This document shows positions 1 through 5,458 of a stretch of DNA of 5,458 nt, piece by piece. The first letter of the stretch is position 1. Each line of letters begins with the position of its first letter. The stretch is taken from NCBI GenBank assembly GCA_012512335.1, contig JAAZEK010000257.1, forward strand, positions 1 to 5,458, given 5' to 3'. Below the pieces are notes generated by a model. That model saw nothing but the letters and a program-made list of their open reading frames with translations. It did no database searches and was not told where the DNA came from. Made by a program: the position numbers and the translations under genes. This stretch comes from Clostridiales bacterium (GTDB lineage Bacteria; Bacillota; Clostridia; Caldicoprobacterales; DTU083).

Positions 1-125
1 AAGTTAAACTTCTGATTCCACTCAAGTAATAAATCCAGATACCTACTAAATTGGTACTGTTGTTTTTCGCCTAGTCCTATTCCCATTTGTGAGCATCCAT
101 CTATTAAGACTTCCATATCAATCAT
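1..125 (-). CDS. rsmG: RsmG (GidB), 16S rRNA m7G methyltransferase, N-terminal fragment
   Basis: This is a partial gene cut by the left edge; 41 codons and two bases of the next are visible. RsmG uses S-adenosylmethionine to methylate N7 of G527 (E. coli numbering) in 16S rRNA. The SAM-binding fold lies outside the window, so the call rests on the N-terminal segment and position. The segment contains LDLLLEWNQKFNL (residues 30 onward), matching the LLLxWNxxxNL signature of the family, preceded by the usual amphipathic stretch (MGIGLGEKQQYQF). It follows mnmG directly, as in most Firmicutes. I chose ATG at 125-123 because a GGGAG site lies 10 bases upstream. This makes the gene overlap the mnmG stop codon by 8 bases. 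A second in-frame ATG at 116-114 would avoid the overlap but is poorly spaced from the same site. Identity is fairly secure; the exact start is less so. Confidence 0.85.
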   Translation of the reverse strand, partial: MIDMEVLIDGCSQMGIGLGEKQQYQFSRYLDLLLEWNQKFN

Positions 126-2028
126 GGCTATTTTTCTCCCGTCTACGCTTTTCTAGGAATACCATTAATACTGATATGTCAGCAGGGGAGACCCCACTAA
201 TTCGGGAAGCCTGACCCATATTTTCAGGCTGTAAATTTTGAAGCTTCTGCATAGATTCAATTTTCAATCCCGTTACTTGACTATAGTCCATATTTTGAGG
301 TATTCGCAAGTTTTCTGTCCTTTTAAATCGCTCTACCTGCTTTAATTGCTTCTGTATATAACCTTCGTATTTAATGTGAATTTGTATTTGCTCCTGTACT
401 TCAGAAAATTCATCCGTCGCCAGTAGCTTTTGGTCCAAATTAAGACTAGCTAAATTCACAATATCTGAGTAGCTTATTTCAGGGCGTTTTAAAAGGTCAT
501 ATAGGGCAATCCCAGTTTGTAATACGGAAGAATCCATGTTCCCTAGATACTCATTGGTCTGCTGAGTAGGAGGTATTACTAGCTCCTGCAATTGTTTTAA
601 ACCCTTCTCTATTAATTCTTCCTTTTTCATCAAATTATTATATCTATCGTCACCTGTTAGACCAATACAATGTCCCTTTTCTGTTAAGCGCATATCTGCA
701 TTATCTTGTCGTAGCAAGAGTCTGTATTCTGCCCTAGAGGTCATCATTCTATAAGGTTCTGGTGTTCCTTTTGTTACAAGATCATCTATTAATACTCCTA
801 TATAGGCATCTGCTCTATCTAATACAAGTGGCTCATCCTGCTTTGTATATTGTACTGCATTAATACCAGCTATTAAACCTTGGGCCGCGGCCTCCTCATA
901 TCCAGAGCTACCATTAATCTGGCCTGCAAAGAACAATCCTTGGATATCCTTGGATTCAAGTGAAAGTTTTAGCTGTGTAGGATCTATGCAATCATATTCT
1001 ATAGCATAAGCTGGTCTCATAATCTCAACATTTTCCATTCCAGGAATAGTGGAATAAACTAACCTTTGTACCTCTACAGGAAGGCTGGTAGACAAGCCTT
1101 GTACATACATTTCATTTGTATGAAGCCCTTCAGGCTCGATAAAAATCTGATGACTATTTTTTTCGTGAAATCGAACTACCTTATCCTCAATAGAAGGACA
1201 ATAACGAGCGCCGACACCTTTAATATTTCCTGAATAAAGGGGAGATCGGTGTATATTTTCACGTATTATCTGGTGTGTATCATCATTAGTATATGTCAAC
1301 CAGCAAGGAACTTGCTCACGGTTTATAGGTTTATTTAAAAACGAGAAAGCATAGTCCCTAGTGTCACCGGGTTGAATAGTCATCTTGGAGAAGTCAAGGG
1401 ATTTCTTATTAACCCGCGCAGGTGTTCCAGTTTTAAATCGCCTTAAAGGGAAGCCTAGTTCTATAAGGTTTTCTGACAATTTGTTAGCTGGGAATAAACC
1501 ATTGGGTCCGCTGTTAGCAGTATATTCTCCAATGATAATGCGACTTTTTAAGTACACACCAGAAGCAACTATGACTGCATTACACTCATATACTTCACCT
1601 GTAGCCAATCTAACACTCGTAACCCTATTTCCTCTCGTGCGTATTTCTTCTACTTCTCCCTGACAAAGGCTAAGATTATCTTGATTTTCCAGGGTCAGCT
1701 TCATCTCTCTTTGATATTGCATTTTATCTGCCTGAGCCCTAAGAGAATGTACAGCTGGTCCTTTGCCTGTATTTAGCATGCGAATTTGAATGAAGGATTT
1801 ATCTATATTTAAGCCCATTTCCCCTCCTAAAGCATCCACTTCTCTTACAAGATGTCCCTTTGAAGTGCCGCCAATGGAAGGGTTACAAGCCATAAGTGCC
1901 ACTGCTTCTAAATTCAGAGCAAGGACTAGGGTTTTCATTCCAAGTCTCGCTGAAGCTAGAGCTGCTTCACAACCTGCATGGCCTGCTCCTACTACAATTA
2001 TATCGTATCTTCCTGCTTGAAACTCCAT
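118..2028 (-). CDS. mnmG: MnmG (GidA), tRNA U34 carboxymethylaminomethyl-modification FAD subunit
   Basis: MnmG is the FAD-dependent partner of MnmE. Together they add an aminomethyl or carboxymethylaminomethyl group to C5 of wobble U34 in certain tRNAs, using methylene-tetrahydrofolate. The 636-residue protein is the usual full length. Visible features in order are the dinucleotide-binding motif GAGHAG (residues 14-19), the family block CNPSIGG (48-54), NTGKGPAVHSLRAQADK (86-102), FKTGTPAR (198-205), GARYCPSIEDK (273-283), FFAGQINGSSGYEEAAAQG (366-384), MTSRAEYRLLLRQDNADMRL (429-448), and a C-terminal helical domain starting near KYEGYI (553-558) that binds MnmE and tRNA. C48 and C277 correspond to the two cysteines implicated in catalysis in E. 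coli MnmG. The ATG start follows AGGGGG with a rather short 4-base gap, and this site overlaps the mnmE stop codon. The gene lies 8 bases after mnmE. Nothing appears broken or missing. Confidence 0.98.
   Translation of the reverse strand: MEFQAGRYDIIVVGAGHAGCEAALASARLGMKTLVLALNLEAVALMACNPSIGGTSKGHLVREVDALGGEMGLNIDKSFIQIRMLNTGKGPAVHSLRAQADKMQYQREMKLTLENQDNLSLCQGEVEEIRTRGNRVTSVRLATGEVYECNAVIVASGVYLKSRIIIGEYTANSGPNGLFPANKLSENLIELGFPLRRFKTGTPARVNKKSLDFSKMTIQPGDTRDYAFSFLNKPINREQVPCWLTYTNDDTHQIIRENIHRSPLYSGNIKGVGARYCPSIEDKVVRFHEKNSHQIFIEPEGLHTNEMYVQGLSTSLPVEVQRLVYSTIPGMENVEIMRPAYAIEYDCIDPTQLKLSLESKDIQGLFFAGQINGSSGYEEAAAQGLIAGINAVQYTKQDEPLVLDRADAYIGVLIDDLVTKGTPEPYRMMTSRAEYRLLLRQDNADMRLTEKGHCIGLTGDDRYNNLMKKEELIEKGLKQLQELVIPPTQQTNEYLGNMDSSVLQTGIALYDLLKRPEISYSDIVNLASLNLDQKLLATDEFSEVQEQIQIHIKYEGYIQKQLKQVERFKRTENLRIPQNMDYSQVTGLKIESMQKLQNLQPENMGQASRISGVSPADISVLMVFLEKRRREKNSHD
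136..140 (-). promoter_or_regulatory. Probable ribosome binding site of rsmG, inside the mnmG coding end
   Basis: The minus strand reads GGGAG here, 10 bases before the ATG at 125-123 and 19 bases before the alternative ATG at 116-114. The spacing favours the upstream start. The site lies within the last codons of mnmG, which suggests that the two genes are translationally coupled. Confidence 0.45.
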
Positions 2029-2036
2029 TTTACCCC

Positions 2037-3416
2037 CTACTTTCCTAAGCAGAATTCCATAAATATTTTATCAATCAAATTTTCTGTAAGGCTTTCACCA
2101 GTAATCTCACCTAATGCTTCCCAAGCATCCCTGATGTCTATAGTTATAATATCTAAGGGCATATATGCATCCATTGCATTAGAAGCCTCCTCTAAGTGCT
2201 TATGACCGCGTATTAATGCCTCCTTATGTCGAGTGTTTGTAATCATAGCTGGATTTCTAGGACCATCACTACCAGAATAAACCATATTATATATATAATT
2301 TTCTACTTCCTCTAATCCAGATCCTTCTATCATAGAGGTCCAGATTATGCTGTTGTCTGTCAAACCACGAATTTCCTCTTCTTCTATGACTGAAGGCTTA
2401 TCTGCTTTATTAAGCAGTATTAAAACTCGTTTGTCACCTAACCATTGAAGTATTTCCTTATCCTCTTTTTCTAAAGAATTAGAAGCATCCAACAATAGCA
2501 ATATTAGATCAGCATCCCGAGTTAGCTCCCTAGACTTTTCTACACCGATTTTCTCAACCTGATCCATAGTTTCCCTAATTCCAGCTGTATCAAGTATTCG
2601 AACTAGAACTCCTTTAATACTTATATAATCTTCAATAACATCTCTAGTAGTACCTGGTATATCAGTAACTATAGCTCTATTCTCCCGAACCAAAGCATTT
2701 AACAAGGAGGATTTTCCCACATTAGGTTTGCCTATAATAACTACTTTCAAACCCTCTCTAACTAATCGTCCCTGATGAGCCGTTTCCAGCAGTTGAAGAC
2801 AAGCATTACTGGCCTTCTCTAATCGCTCTTCAATTGGACCTCTAAGCATTTCCTCTATGTCTTCTTCAGGATAATCAACTGTCACTTCTATTCTGGCCAT
2901 CAAGTCAAGTAAGTTATCTCTAAGGGCTTTAATCTTTCTTGATAAGCTACCTTCCATTTGATTAAGTGATGCCCTTGCTGCATCATTTGACTTTGATGAT
3001 ATTAGATCCATTACTGCCTCTGCTTGTGACAAATCAACCCGTCCATTTAGAAAGGCTCTTTTCGTAAATTCACCAGGCTGTGCTAGCCTAGCACCTTCTT
3101 CCAAGCTTATATCAATTATCTTTTGGACGGGAATCATGCCACCGTGACAATGAATTTCTACAATATCTTCTCTTGTATATGTCTTAGGTGCCTGCATAAA
3201 GACAATCAAAACCTCATCCACCATATTTTGAGCTTTGTCCAAAATATAGCCATATTGCAGATAGCGATTTTTAAATTGCTCCTGCTTCTCCCCTTTACCG
3301 TTAACAAAAATATTTTTAGCAATCTGTAAGGATTCCGGCCCACTTAAGCGGATAACTGCAATTCCGCCCTCTCCAGGTGGAGTTGCCAGAGCTACGATTG
3401 TATCTTCAGTAATCAT
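2037..3416 (-). CDS. mnmE: MnmE (TrmE), tRNA modification GTPase
   Basis: MnmE is a potassium-activated GTPase that dimerises through its G domains and works with MnmG on wobble-uridine modification. The 459-residue protein is full length. The N-terminal formyl/methylene-tetrahydrofolate-binding domain covers roughly residues 1-118, beginning with DTIVALATPPGEGGIAVIRL (5-24). A helical domain follows, with GEFTKRAFLNGRVDL at 115-129. The inserted Ras-like G domain has G1 GKPNVGKSS (229-237), G2 within TDIPGTTRD (251-259), G3 DTAG (276-279) and G4 NKAD (336-339). The protein ends in CLGK (456-459), the C-x-G-K tail whose cysteine is essential in characterised homologues. The ATG start suits the family, in which DTI lies a few residues from the N terminus, although ribosome-site spacing is unusual. 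The gene lies just downstream of an intrinsic terminator, so it may depend on readthrough or an unrecognised promoter. Confidence 0.98.
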   Translation of the reverse strand: MITEDTIVALATPPGEGGIAVIRLSGPESLQIAKNIFVNGKGEKQEQFKNRYLQYGYILDKAQNMVDEVLIVFMQAPKTYTREDIVEIHCHGGMIPVQKIIDISLEEGARLAQPGEFTKRAFLNGRVDLSQAEAVMDLISSKSNDAARASLNQMEGSLSRKIKALRDNLLDLMARIEVTVDYPEEDIEEMLRGPIEERLEKASNACLQLLETAHQGRLVREGLKVVIIGKPNVGKSSLLNALVRENRAIVTDIPGTTRDVIEDYISIKGVLVRILDTAGIRETMDQVEKIGVEKSRELTRDADLILLLLDASNSLEKEDKEILQWLGDKRVLILLNKADKPSVIEEEEIRGLTDNSIIWTSMIEGSGLEEVENYIYNMVYSGSDGPRNPAMITNTRHKEALIRGHKHLEEASNAMDAYMPLDIITIDIRDAWEALGEITGESLTENLIDKIFMEFCLGK

Positions 3417-3435
3417 ATCCTTCTTTCATCCTTCT
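3417..3435 (-). promoter_or_regulatory. Duplicated Shine-Dalgarno-like sequence before mnmE
   Basis: On the minus strand, AGAAGGAT occurs twice, at 3435-3428 and 3424-3417, separated by three bases. The copy nearer the mnmE ATG leaves only two bases after AAGG, which is short. The farther copy leaves about 13, which is long. The farther copy also creates an out-of-frame ATG (3429-3427) that opens a seven-codon frame ending inside mnmE. Which copy the ribosome uses cannot be settled from sequence. AAGG could pair with the 3'-proximal side of the anti-Shine-Dalgarno in either case. Confidence 0.5.
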
Positions 3436-3470
3436 AATAAAAATTTAAAACCCAGTATTAATACTGGGTT
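3436..3470 (-). terminator. Intrinsic (Rho-independent) terminator after jag
   Basis: Bases 3449-3470 form a perfect 22-base palindrome. It folds as a 9-pair stem (AACCCAGTA with TACTGGGTT) around a TTAA loop. On the minus strand it is followed at once by TTTTAAATTTTTATT (3450-3436, sharing its first two Ts with the stem), a T-rich run broken by AAA and a later A. On the plus strand no T run follows, so the element is directional and matches transcription arriving from jag. The stem has only four G-C pairs, so its strength is uncertain and partial readthrough is possible. The run ends about 20 bases before the mnmE start. Confidence 0.85.
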
Positions 3471-3534
3471 CTGTAAGCTCTAATCCTATTAGTATGTCAC
3501 GAAACGGGGGATTGATCTTTTGCTTGAAGAAAGC
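3471..3534 (-). other. jag-mnmE spacer upstream of the terminator
   Basis: This 64-base stretch lies between the jag stop and the terminator hairpin. It has no coding potential. On the minus strand it contains a run of five Cs (3510-3506), a GTGACA box (3500-3495) that resembles a sigma-A -35 element, and the small inverted repeat CTAAT-AGG-ATTAG. No acceptable -10 hexamer lies 16-18 bases from GTGACA (17 bases gives CTTACA), so I do not call a promoter. The segment AGCTTAC (3479-3473) is complementary to GTAAGCT (3538-3532) at the jag stop. Confidence 0.4.
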
Positions 3535-3545
3535 TTACTTCAAGC
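3522..3545 (-). other. Inverted repeat (possible RNA hairpin) across the jag stop codon
   Basis: The minus strand reads GCTTGAAG (3545-3538), eight loop bases containing the TAA stop of jag, then CTTCAAGC (3529-3522). This is a perfect 8-pair stem. It is followed by AAAAGATC rather than a T run, so it is not a terminator. It might stabilise or mark the 3' end of the jag message. It might also be chance, because half of it is constrained coding sequence. Confidence 0.4.
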
Positions 3546-4152
3546 TGATAACGACCTTACGATAAGGCTCGTCCCCTTCACTATGTGTGACAACTCGTGG
3601 ATCTCTTTGCAAAGTTGAATGAATCACTCTTCTCTCAAAAGGATTCATCGGCTCCAATACTACTTTCTTTCTAGTTTTTTGCACCTTATTAGATAAACGT
3701 TTAGCTAATTTAACAAGGGTTTCTTCCCGCTTACTTCGATAATTCTCCGTATCCATGATGACACGTTTATATTTCTCCGAATCCCGATTAACAGCTAAAT
3801 TGGTCAGATATTGTACTGCATCCAATGTTTCTCCTCTATGACCAATTAAAATACCCATTTTAGGGCCACTCACTTCGGCTATGATTGAATCATCAGTTTC
3901 TGTTAAATCTACTCTAGCTTCAAGACCCATTTTTTCAAACAATGACTCTAAAAAATCATGTGTAATGTCTCCCATGGTTTGAATAACAGATGCTCTGATT
4001 CTAGCATCCTTGTTACCAAACAATCCAAATAAGCCTTTAACTGGCTCTTCAAGCACTTCTATTTCCAGCTTGTCTCTTTGGACTGCCAACTGGATTGCCG
4101 CCGCCAGAATCGCATCCTCTACGGTTTTACCTGTGGTTTCTACGGATCTCAC
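3535..4152 (-). CDS. jag: Jag / KhpB, KH and R3H domain RNA-binding protein
   Basis: Jag (SpoIIIJ-associated protein, also KhpB or EloR) is a cytoplasmic single-strand nucleic-acid-binding protein. In studied Firmicutes it partners with KhpA and affects cell elongation and division. The 205-residue protein is complete. It has an N-terminal Jag-N domain (about 1-52) with GKTVEDAI (8-15) and the strongly conserved KGLFGLFG (39-46), then a KH domain with the GxxG loop G104-H-R-G107 in ILIGHRGETLDAVQYLTNLA, and a C-terminal R3H domain with R174-x3-H178 and the closing SEGDEPYRKVVI. The start is GTG at 4152-4150. It overlaps the yidC stop by four bases (GTGA), and a stop codon lies three codons upstream in the same frame, so no longer start is possible. 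A split ribosome site (AAAGGA, then GGTGACC) precedes it. The link with yidC matches the conserved pairing of these genes. Confidence 0.97.
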   Translation of the reverse strand: MRSVETTGKTVEDAILAAAIQLAVQRDKLEIEVLEEPVKGLFGLFGNKDARIRASVIQTMGDITHDFLESLFEKMGLEARVDLTETDDSIIAEVSGPKMGILIGHRGETLDAVQYLTNLAVNRDSEKYKRVIMDTENYRSKREETLVKLAKRLSNKVQKTRKKVVLEPMNPFERRVIHSTLQRDPRVVTHSEGDEPYRKVVISLK

Positions 4153-4946
4153 TTCTGGTCACCATTCCTTTCTTCCAGTTCATTTGTTTCTGTTATCCTC
4201 TTCAATATTAATGATTGAGCTATTTGAAAGATATTTGCAGTTACCCAATATATCGCGAATGATGCTGTATACATGGTACAGAACCATACAGACATTAAGG
4301 GCATCATTGCAGTAAAGCCCTTCATTTGTTGATTACCGCCCTTAGGTTGTGTTAGCTTCATTTGATAATATGAGGTTACACCTGATAAAAGAGGTAATAT
4401 AAATAAGCCATTGAAGCCTTGACCAAATAACCCAATCGAAGCGCCGGTAATGCTCTTTAGAGGAGAATCCGGCTGCCAAATATTCTTAATCCAAAGAAAA
4501 GCATTAACAGATCCCATGGCTACTTCTCTATCGGATATGGATCTAAGAGCAGCAAACATTGCAAAGAATAAAGGCATCTGTATCAACATAGGTAAACACC
4601 CTCCCATGGGATTAACCTTGTGCTTTTGATACAGTTCCATTGTTTTCTTGTTTAATTTATCAGGGTCATTTTTATATTTCTTATTGATTTCTGCAATCAA
4701 GGGTTGAACCTCTTGCATTTTCATGTTGGCTTTTCTAGACTTTATGTCTAAGGGCAACAGAATAAAACGCATCAGTATTGTAAACAAAATAACAGCTAGA
4801 CCATAGCCGCCGAAGGGCTCAGGTATTTGCCCACTTAATGTGTTTAGAGCTTCAAGTATACTGCTTAGAAAACTAACAAAGCTAGCCCATAAACCAGTTT
4901 TTTGAGTTTCTTGAGCAACATTCATGAGGATCATTGGTAAATTCAT
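4149..4946 (-). CDS. yidC: YidC/Oxa1/SpoIIIJ-family membrane protein insertase
   Basis: YidC inserts and folds membrane proteins, alone or with the Sec translocon. The 265-residue protein is the short Gram-positive form, without the large periplasmic domain of Gram-negative homologues. Likely membrane segments are near residues 47-67, 114-135, 178-195, 211-228 and 229-248. The first carries R60 in ILMRFILLPLDIKSRKANMK, equivalent to the conserved groove arginine needed for insertion in the Gram-positive family. A charged cytoplasmic hairpin (about 69-110) follows, then NPMGGCLPMLIQMPLFFAMF (112-131), a family hallmark. I see no lipobox cysteine near the N terminus, unlike Bacillus SpoIIIJ; residues 18-39 look like an amphipathic or re-entrant helix instead. 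The ATG start has GGGGGT about 9 bases upstream. It sits 20 bases after yidD and overlaps jag by four bases. Whether it has a sporulation-specific role cannot be told from this sequence. Confidence 0.97.
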   Translation of the reverse strand: MNLPMILMNVAQETQKTGLWASFVSFLSSILEALNTLSGQIPEPFGGYGLAVILFTILMRFILLPLDIKSRKANMKMQEVQPLIAEINKKYKNDPDKLNKKTMELYQKHKVNPMGGCLPMLIQMPLFFAMFAALRSISDREVAMGSVNAFLWIKNIWQPDSPLKSITGASIGLFGQGFNGLFILPLLSGVTSYYQMKLTQPKGGNQQMKGFTAMMPLMSVWFCTMYTASFAIYWVTANIFQIAQSLILKRITETNELEERNGDQK

Positions 4947-4966
4947 TTCTAAATTACCCCCGTCTT

Positions 4967-5176
4967 TTATTTTAATGGGTCATATCCACCAGGGTGCAGG
5001 GGATTGCATTTCAATACCCTTACTAGGGAAAGATACAGTCCTTTTATTGACCCATACTTTTCGATTGCCTGCATTGAGTATTGTGAACACGTAGGATAGA
5101 AGCGACAGCTGGGTGGGAATATTGGTGAAATCCATTTCCGGTAGCCACGGATCAAAGCCAGTAAAACTTTCTTCAT
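4967..5176 (-). CDS. yidD: YidD, membrane protein insertion efficiency factor
   Basis: YidD is a small protein of about 70-85 residues, associated with the inner face of the membrane. In E. coli it improves YidC-dependent insertion, but its mechanism is not established. This copy has 69 residues and is complete. The amphipathic N terminus (MKKVLLALIRGYRKWISP) is followed by the family signature: PPSCRFYPTCSQY (21-33), AIEKYG (37-42), and CNPLHPGGYDP (57-67). The three conserved cysteines C24, C30 and C57 are all present. The start follows AAGGTGA with a 9-base gap. It lies 14 bases after rnpA and 20 bases before yidC, the standard arrangement. A reading frame of equal length overlapping it in another phase is a shadow with no family resemblance. 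Confidence 0.97.
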   Translation of the reverse strand: MKKVLLALIRGYRKWISPIFPPSCRFYPTCSQYSMQAIEKYGSIKGLYLSLVRVLKCNPLHPGGYDPLK

Positions 5177-5190
5177 TTAAACTCTTCACC

Positions 5191-5458
5191 TTACTTAAGT
5201 AAATTGCTCCTTCTTAAAAGCTGATTTACTGCTTCTTCTAAACTTTTATAAGAAGCTCCCTTCGCTTCTCGTCGTACGATAAAAATAACATCGTAACCTT
5301 GCTTCAACCTAGGCAGCTGAAGCCGCAAAATCTCTCGTAATTGCCTTTTAATTCGGTTTCTTTGTACTGCATTGCCAAACTTCTTGGTTACGGAATAACC
5401 TATCCTGATATCTACATTCCTGGTTTTTCGATAAATCAAAACAAGAAGGGGGTGACCT
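5191..5458 (-). CDS. rnpA: RnpA, protein component of ribonuclease P, 5' end cut by window
   Basis: RnpA binds the RNase P RNA and helps it recognise and cleave the 5' leaders of precursor tRNAs. The frame stays open to the right edge, so the start codon is outside the window. Eighty-eight residues are visible; the family is usually 105-125, so roughly 20-35 are missing. Visible hallmarks are RIGYSVTKKFGNAVQRNRIK (visible residues 18-37), which contains the RNR signature R33-N34-R35, then RQLRE, and the late strand YDVIFIVRREA. The TTG at 5439-5437 is the first start-like codon in the frame but should not be taken as the start. The residues before it (GHPLLVL) fit the strand that precedes this point in the family, and starting there would delete the N-terminal part of the fold. 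rpmH is the expected next gene upstream. Confidence 0.96.
   Translation of the reverse strand, partial: GHPLLVLIYRKTRNVDIRIGYSVTKKFGNAVQRNRIKRQLREILRLQLPRLKQGYDVIFIVRREAKGASYKSLEEAVNQLLRRSNLLK

Noticed and set aside
1385..2205. Plus-strand open frames of about 75-92 codons opposite mnmG and mnmE
   Set aside because: They lie antisense to well-conserved coding sequence, resemble no family, have no clear ribosome site and are best explained as shadows.
3490..3500. GTGACA as the -35 box of an mnmE promoter
   Set aside because: The hexamer 17 bases downstream is CTTACA, and neighbouring spacings are no better. Without a credible -10 box I do not call a promoter.
4010..4315. A 101-codon plus-strand frame opposite the yidC-jag junction
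   Set aside because: Both strands cannot easily be coding here, and the minus strand encodes two conserved proteins. The frame shows low-complexity serine and leucine runs typical of antisense shadows.
4980..5189. A 69-codon minus-strand frame overlapping yidD in another phase
   Set aside because: The other frame encodes a complete YidD with all signature cysteines. This one has no family resemblance.
1..5458. A hidden novel system (mobile element, CRISPR, toxin-antitoxin, defence genes)
   Set aside because: Almost every base is in conserved housekeeping genes in their usual order, and the only gap above about 20 bases is the 118-base jag-mnmE spacer. I saw no repeats, integrase, transposase or foreign-looking gene.

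Overview
The window is a conserved block of housekeeping genes from a low-GC Gram-positive bacterium, most likely a member of the class Clostridia. The basis is the AT-rich sequence, Gram-positive-like Shine-Dalgarno sites, the character of the proteins (including a YidC without a large periplasmic domain) and the gene order rnpA - yidD - yidC - jag - mnmE - mnmG - rsmG, which typically lies beside the chromosomal origin in Firmicutes. I cannot name a genus. All genes are on the minus strand, so transcription runs from high to low coordinates.

The right half (about 3535-5458) is the RNase P / membrane-insertion module. It holds the 3' part of rnpA (cut by the window edge), then yidD, yidC and jag (khpB). 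These genes are tightly packed: gaps of 14 and 20 bases, then a 4-base overlap between yidC and a GTG-started jag. By family conservation rpmH, and then possibly dnaA, should lie just beyond base 5458.

A 118-base gap (3417-3534) separates jag from mnmE. It contains a perfect 22-base palindrome followed on the minus strand by a T-rich run, a convincing intrinsic terminator for the jag transcript. It ends only about 20 bases before the mnmE start, and I see no convincing promoter between it and mnmE. This is the only part of the window whose regulation is not obvious.

The left half (1-3416) is the tRNA/rRNA modification module: mnmE and mnmG, whose products form the complex that modifies U34 of certain tRNAs, followed by the first 41 codons of rsmG (16S rRNA m7G methyltransferase), cut by the left edge. 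The mnmE-mnmG gap is 8 bases, and rsmG probably overlaps the end of mnmG by 8 bases.

All five complete genes look intact and of normal length with their key motifs. I found no mobile element, CRISPR array, tRNA or rRNA gene, or undescribed system. The findings are modest and centre on the jag-mnmE gap and on gene boundaries that automated calling would probably get wrong.
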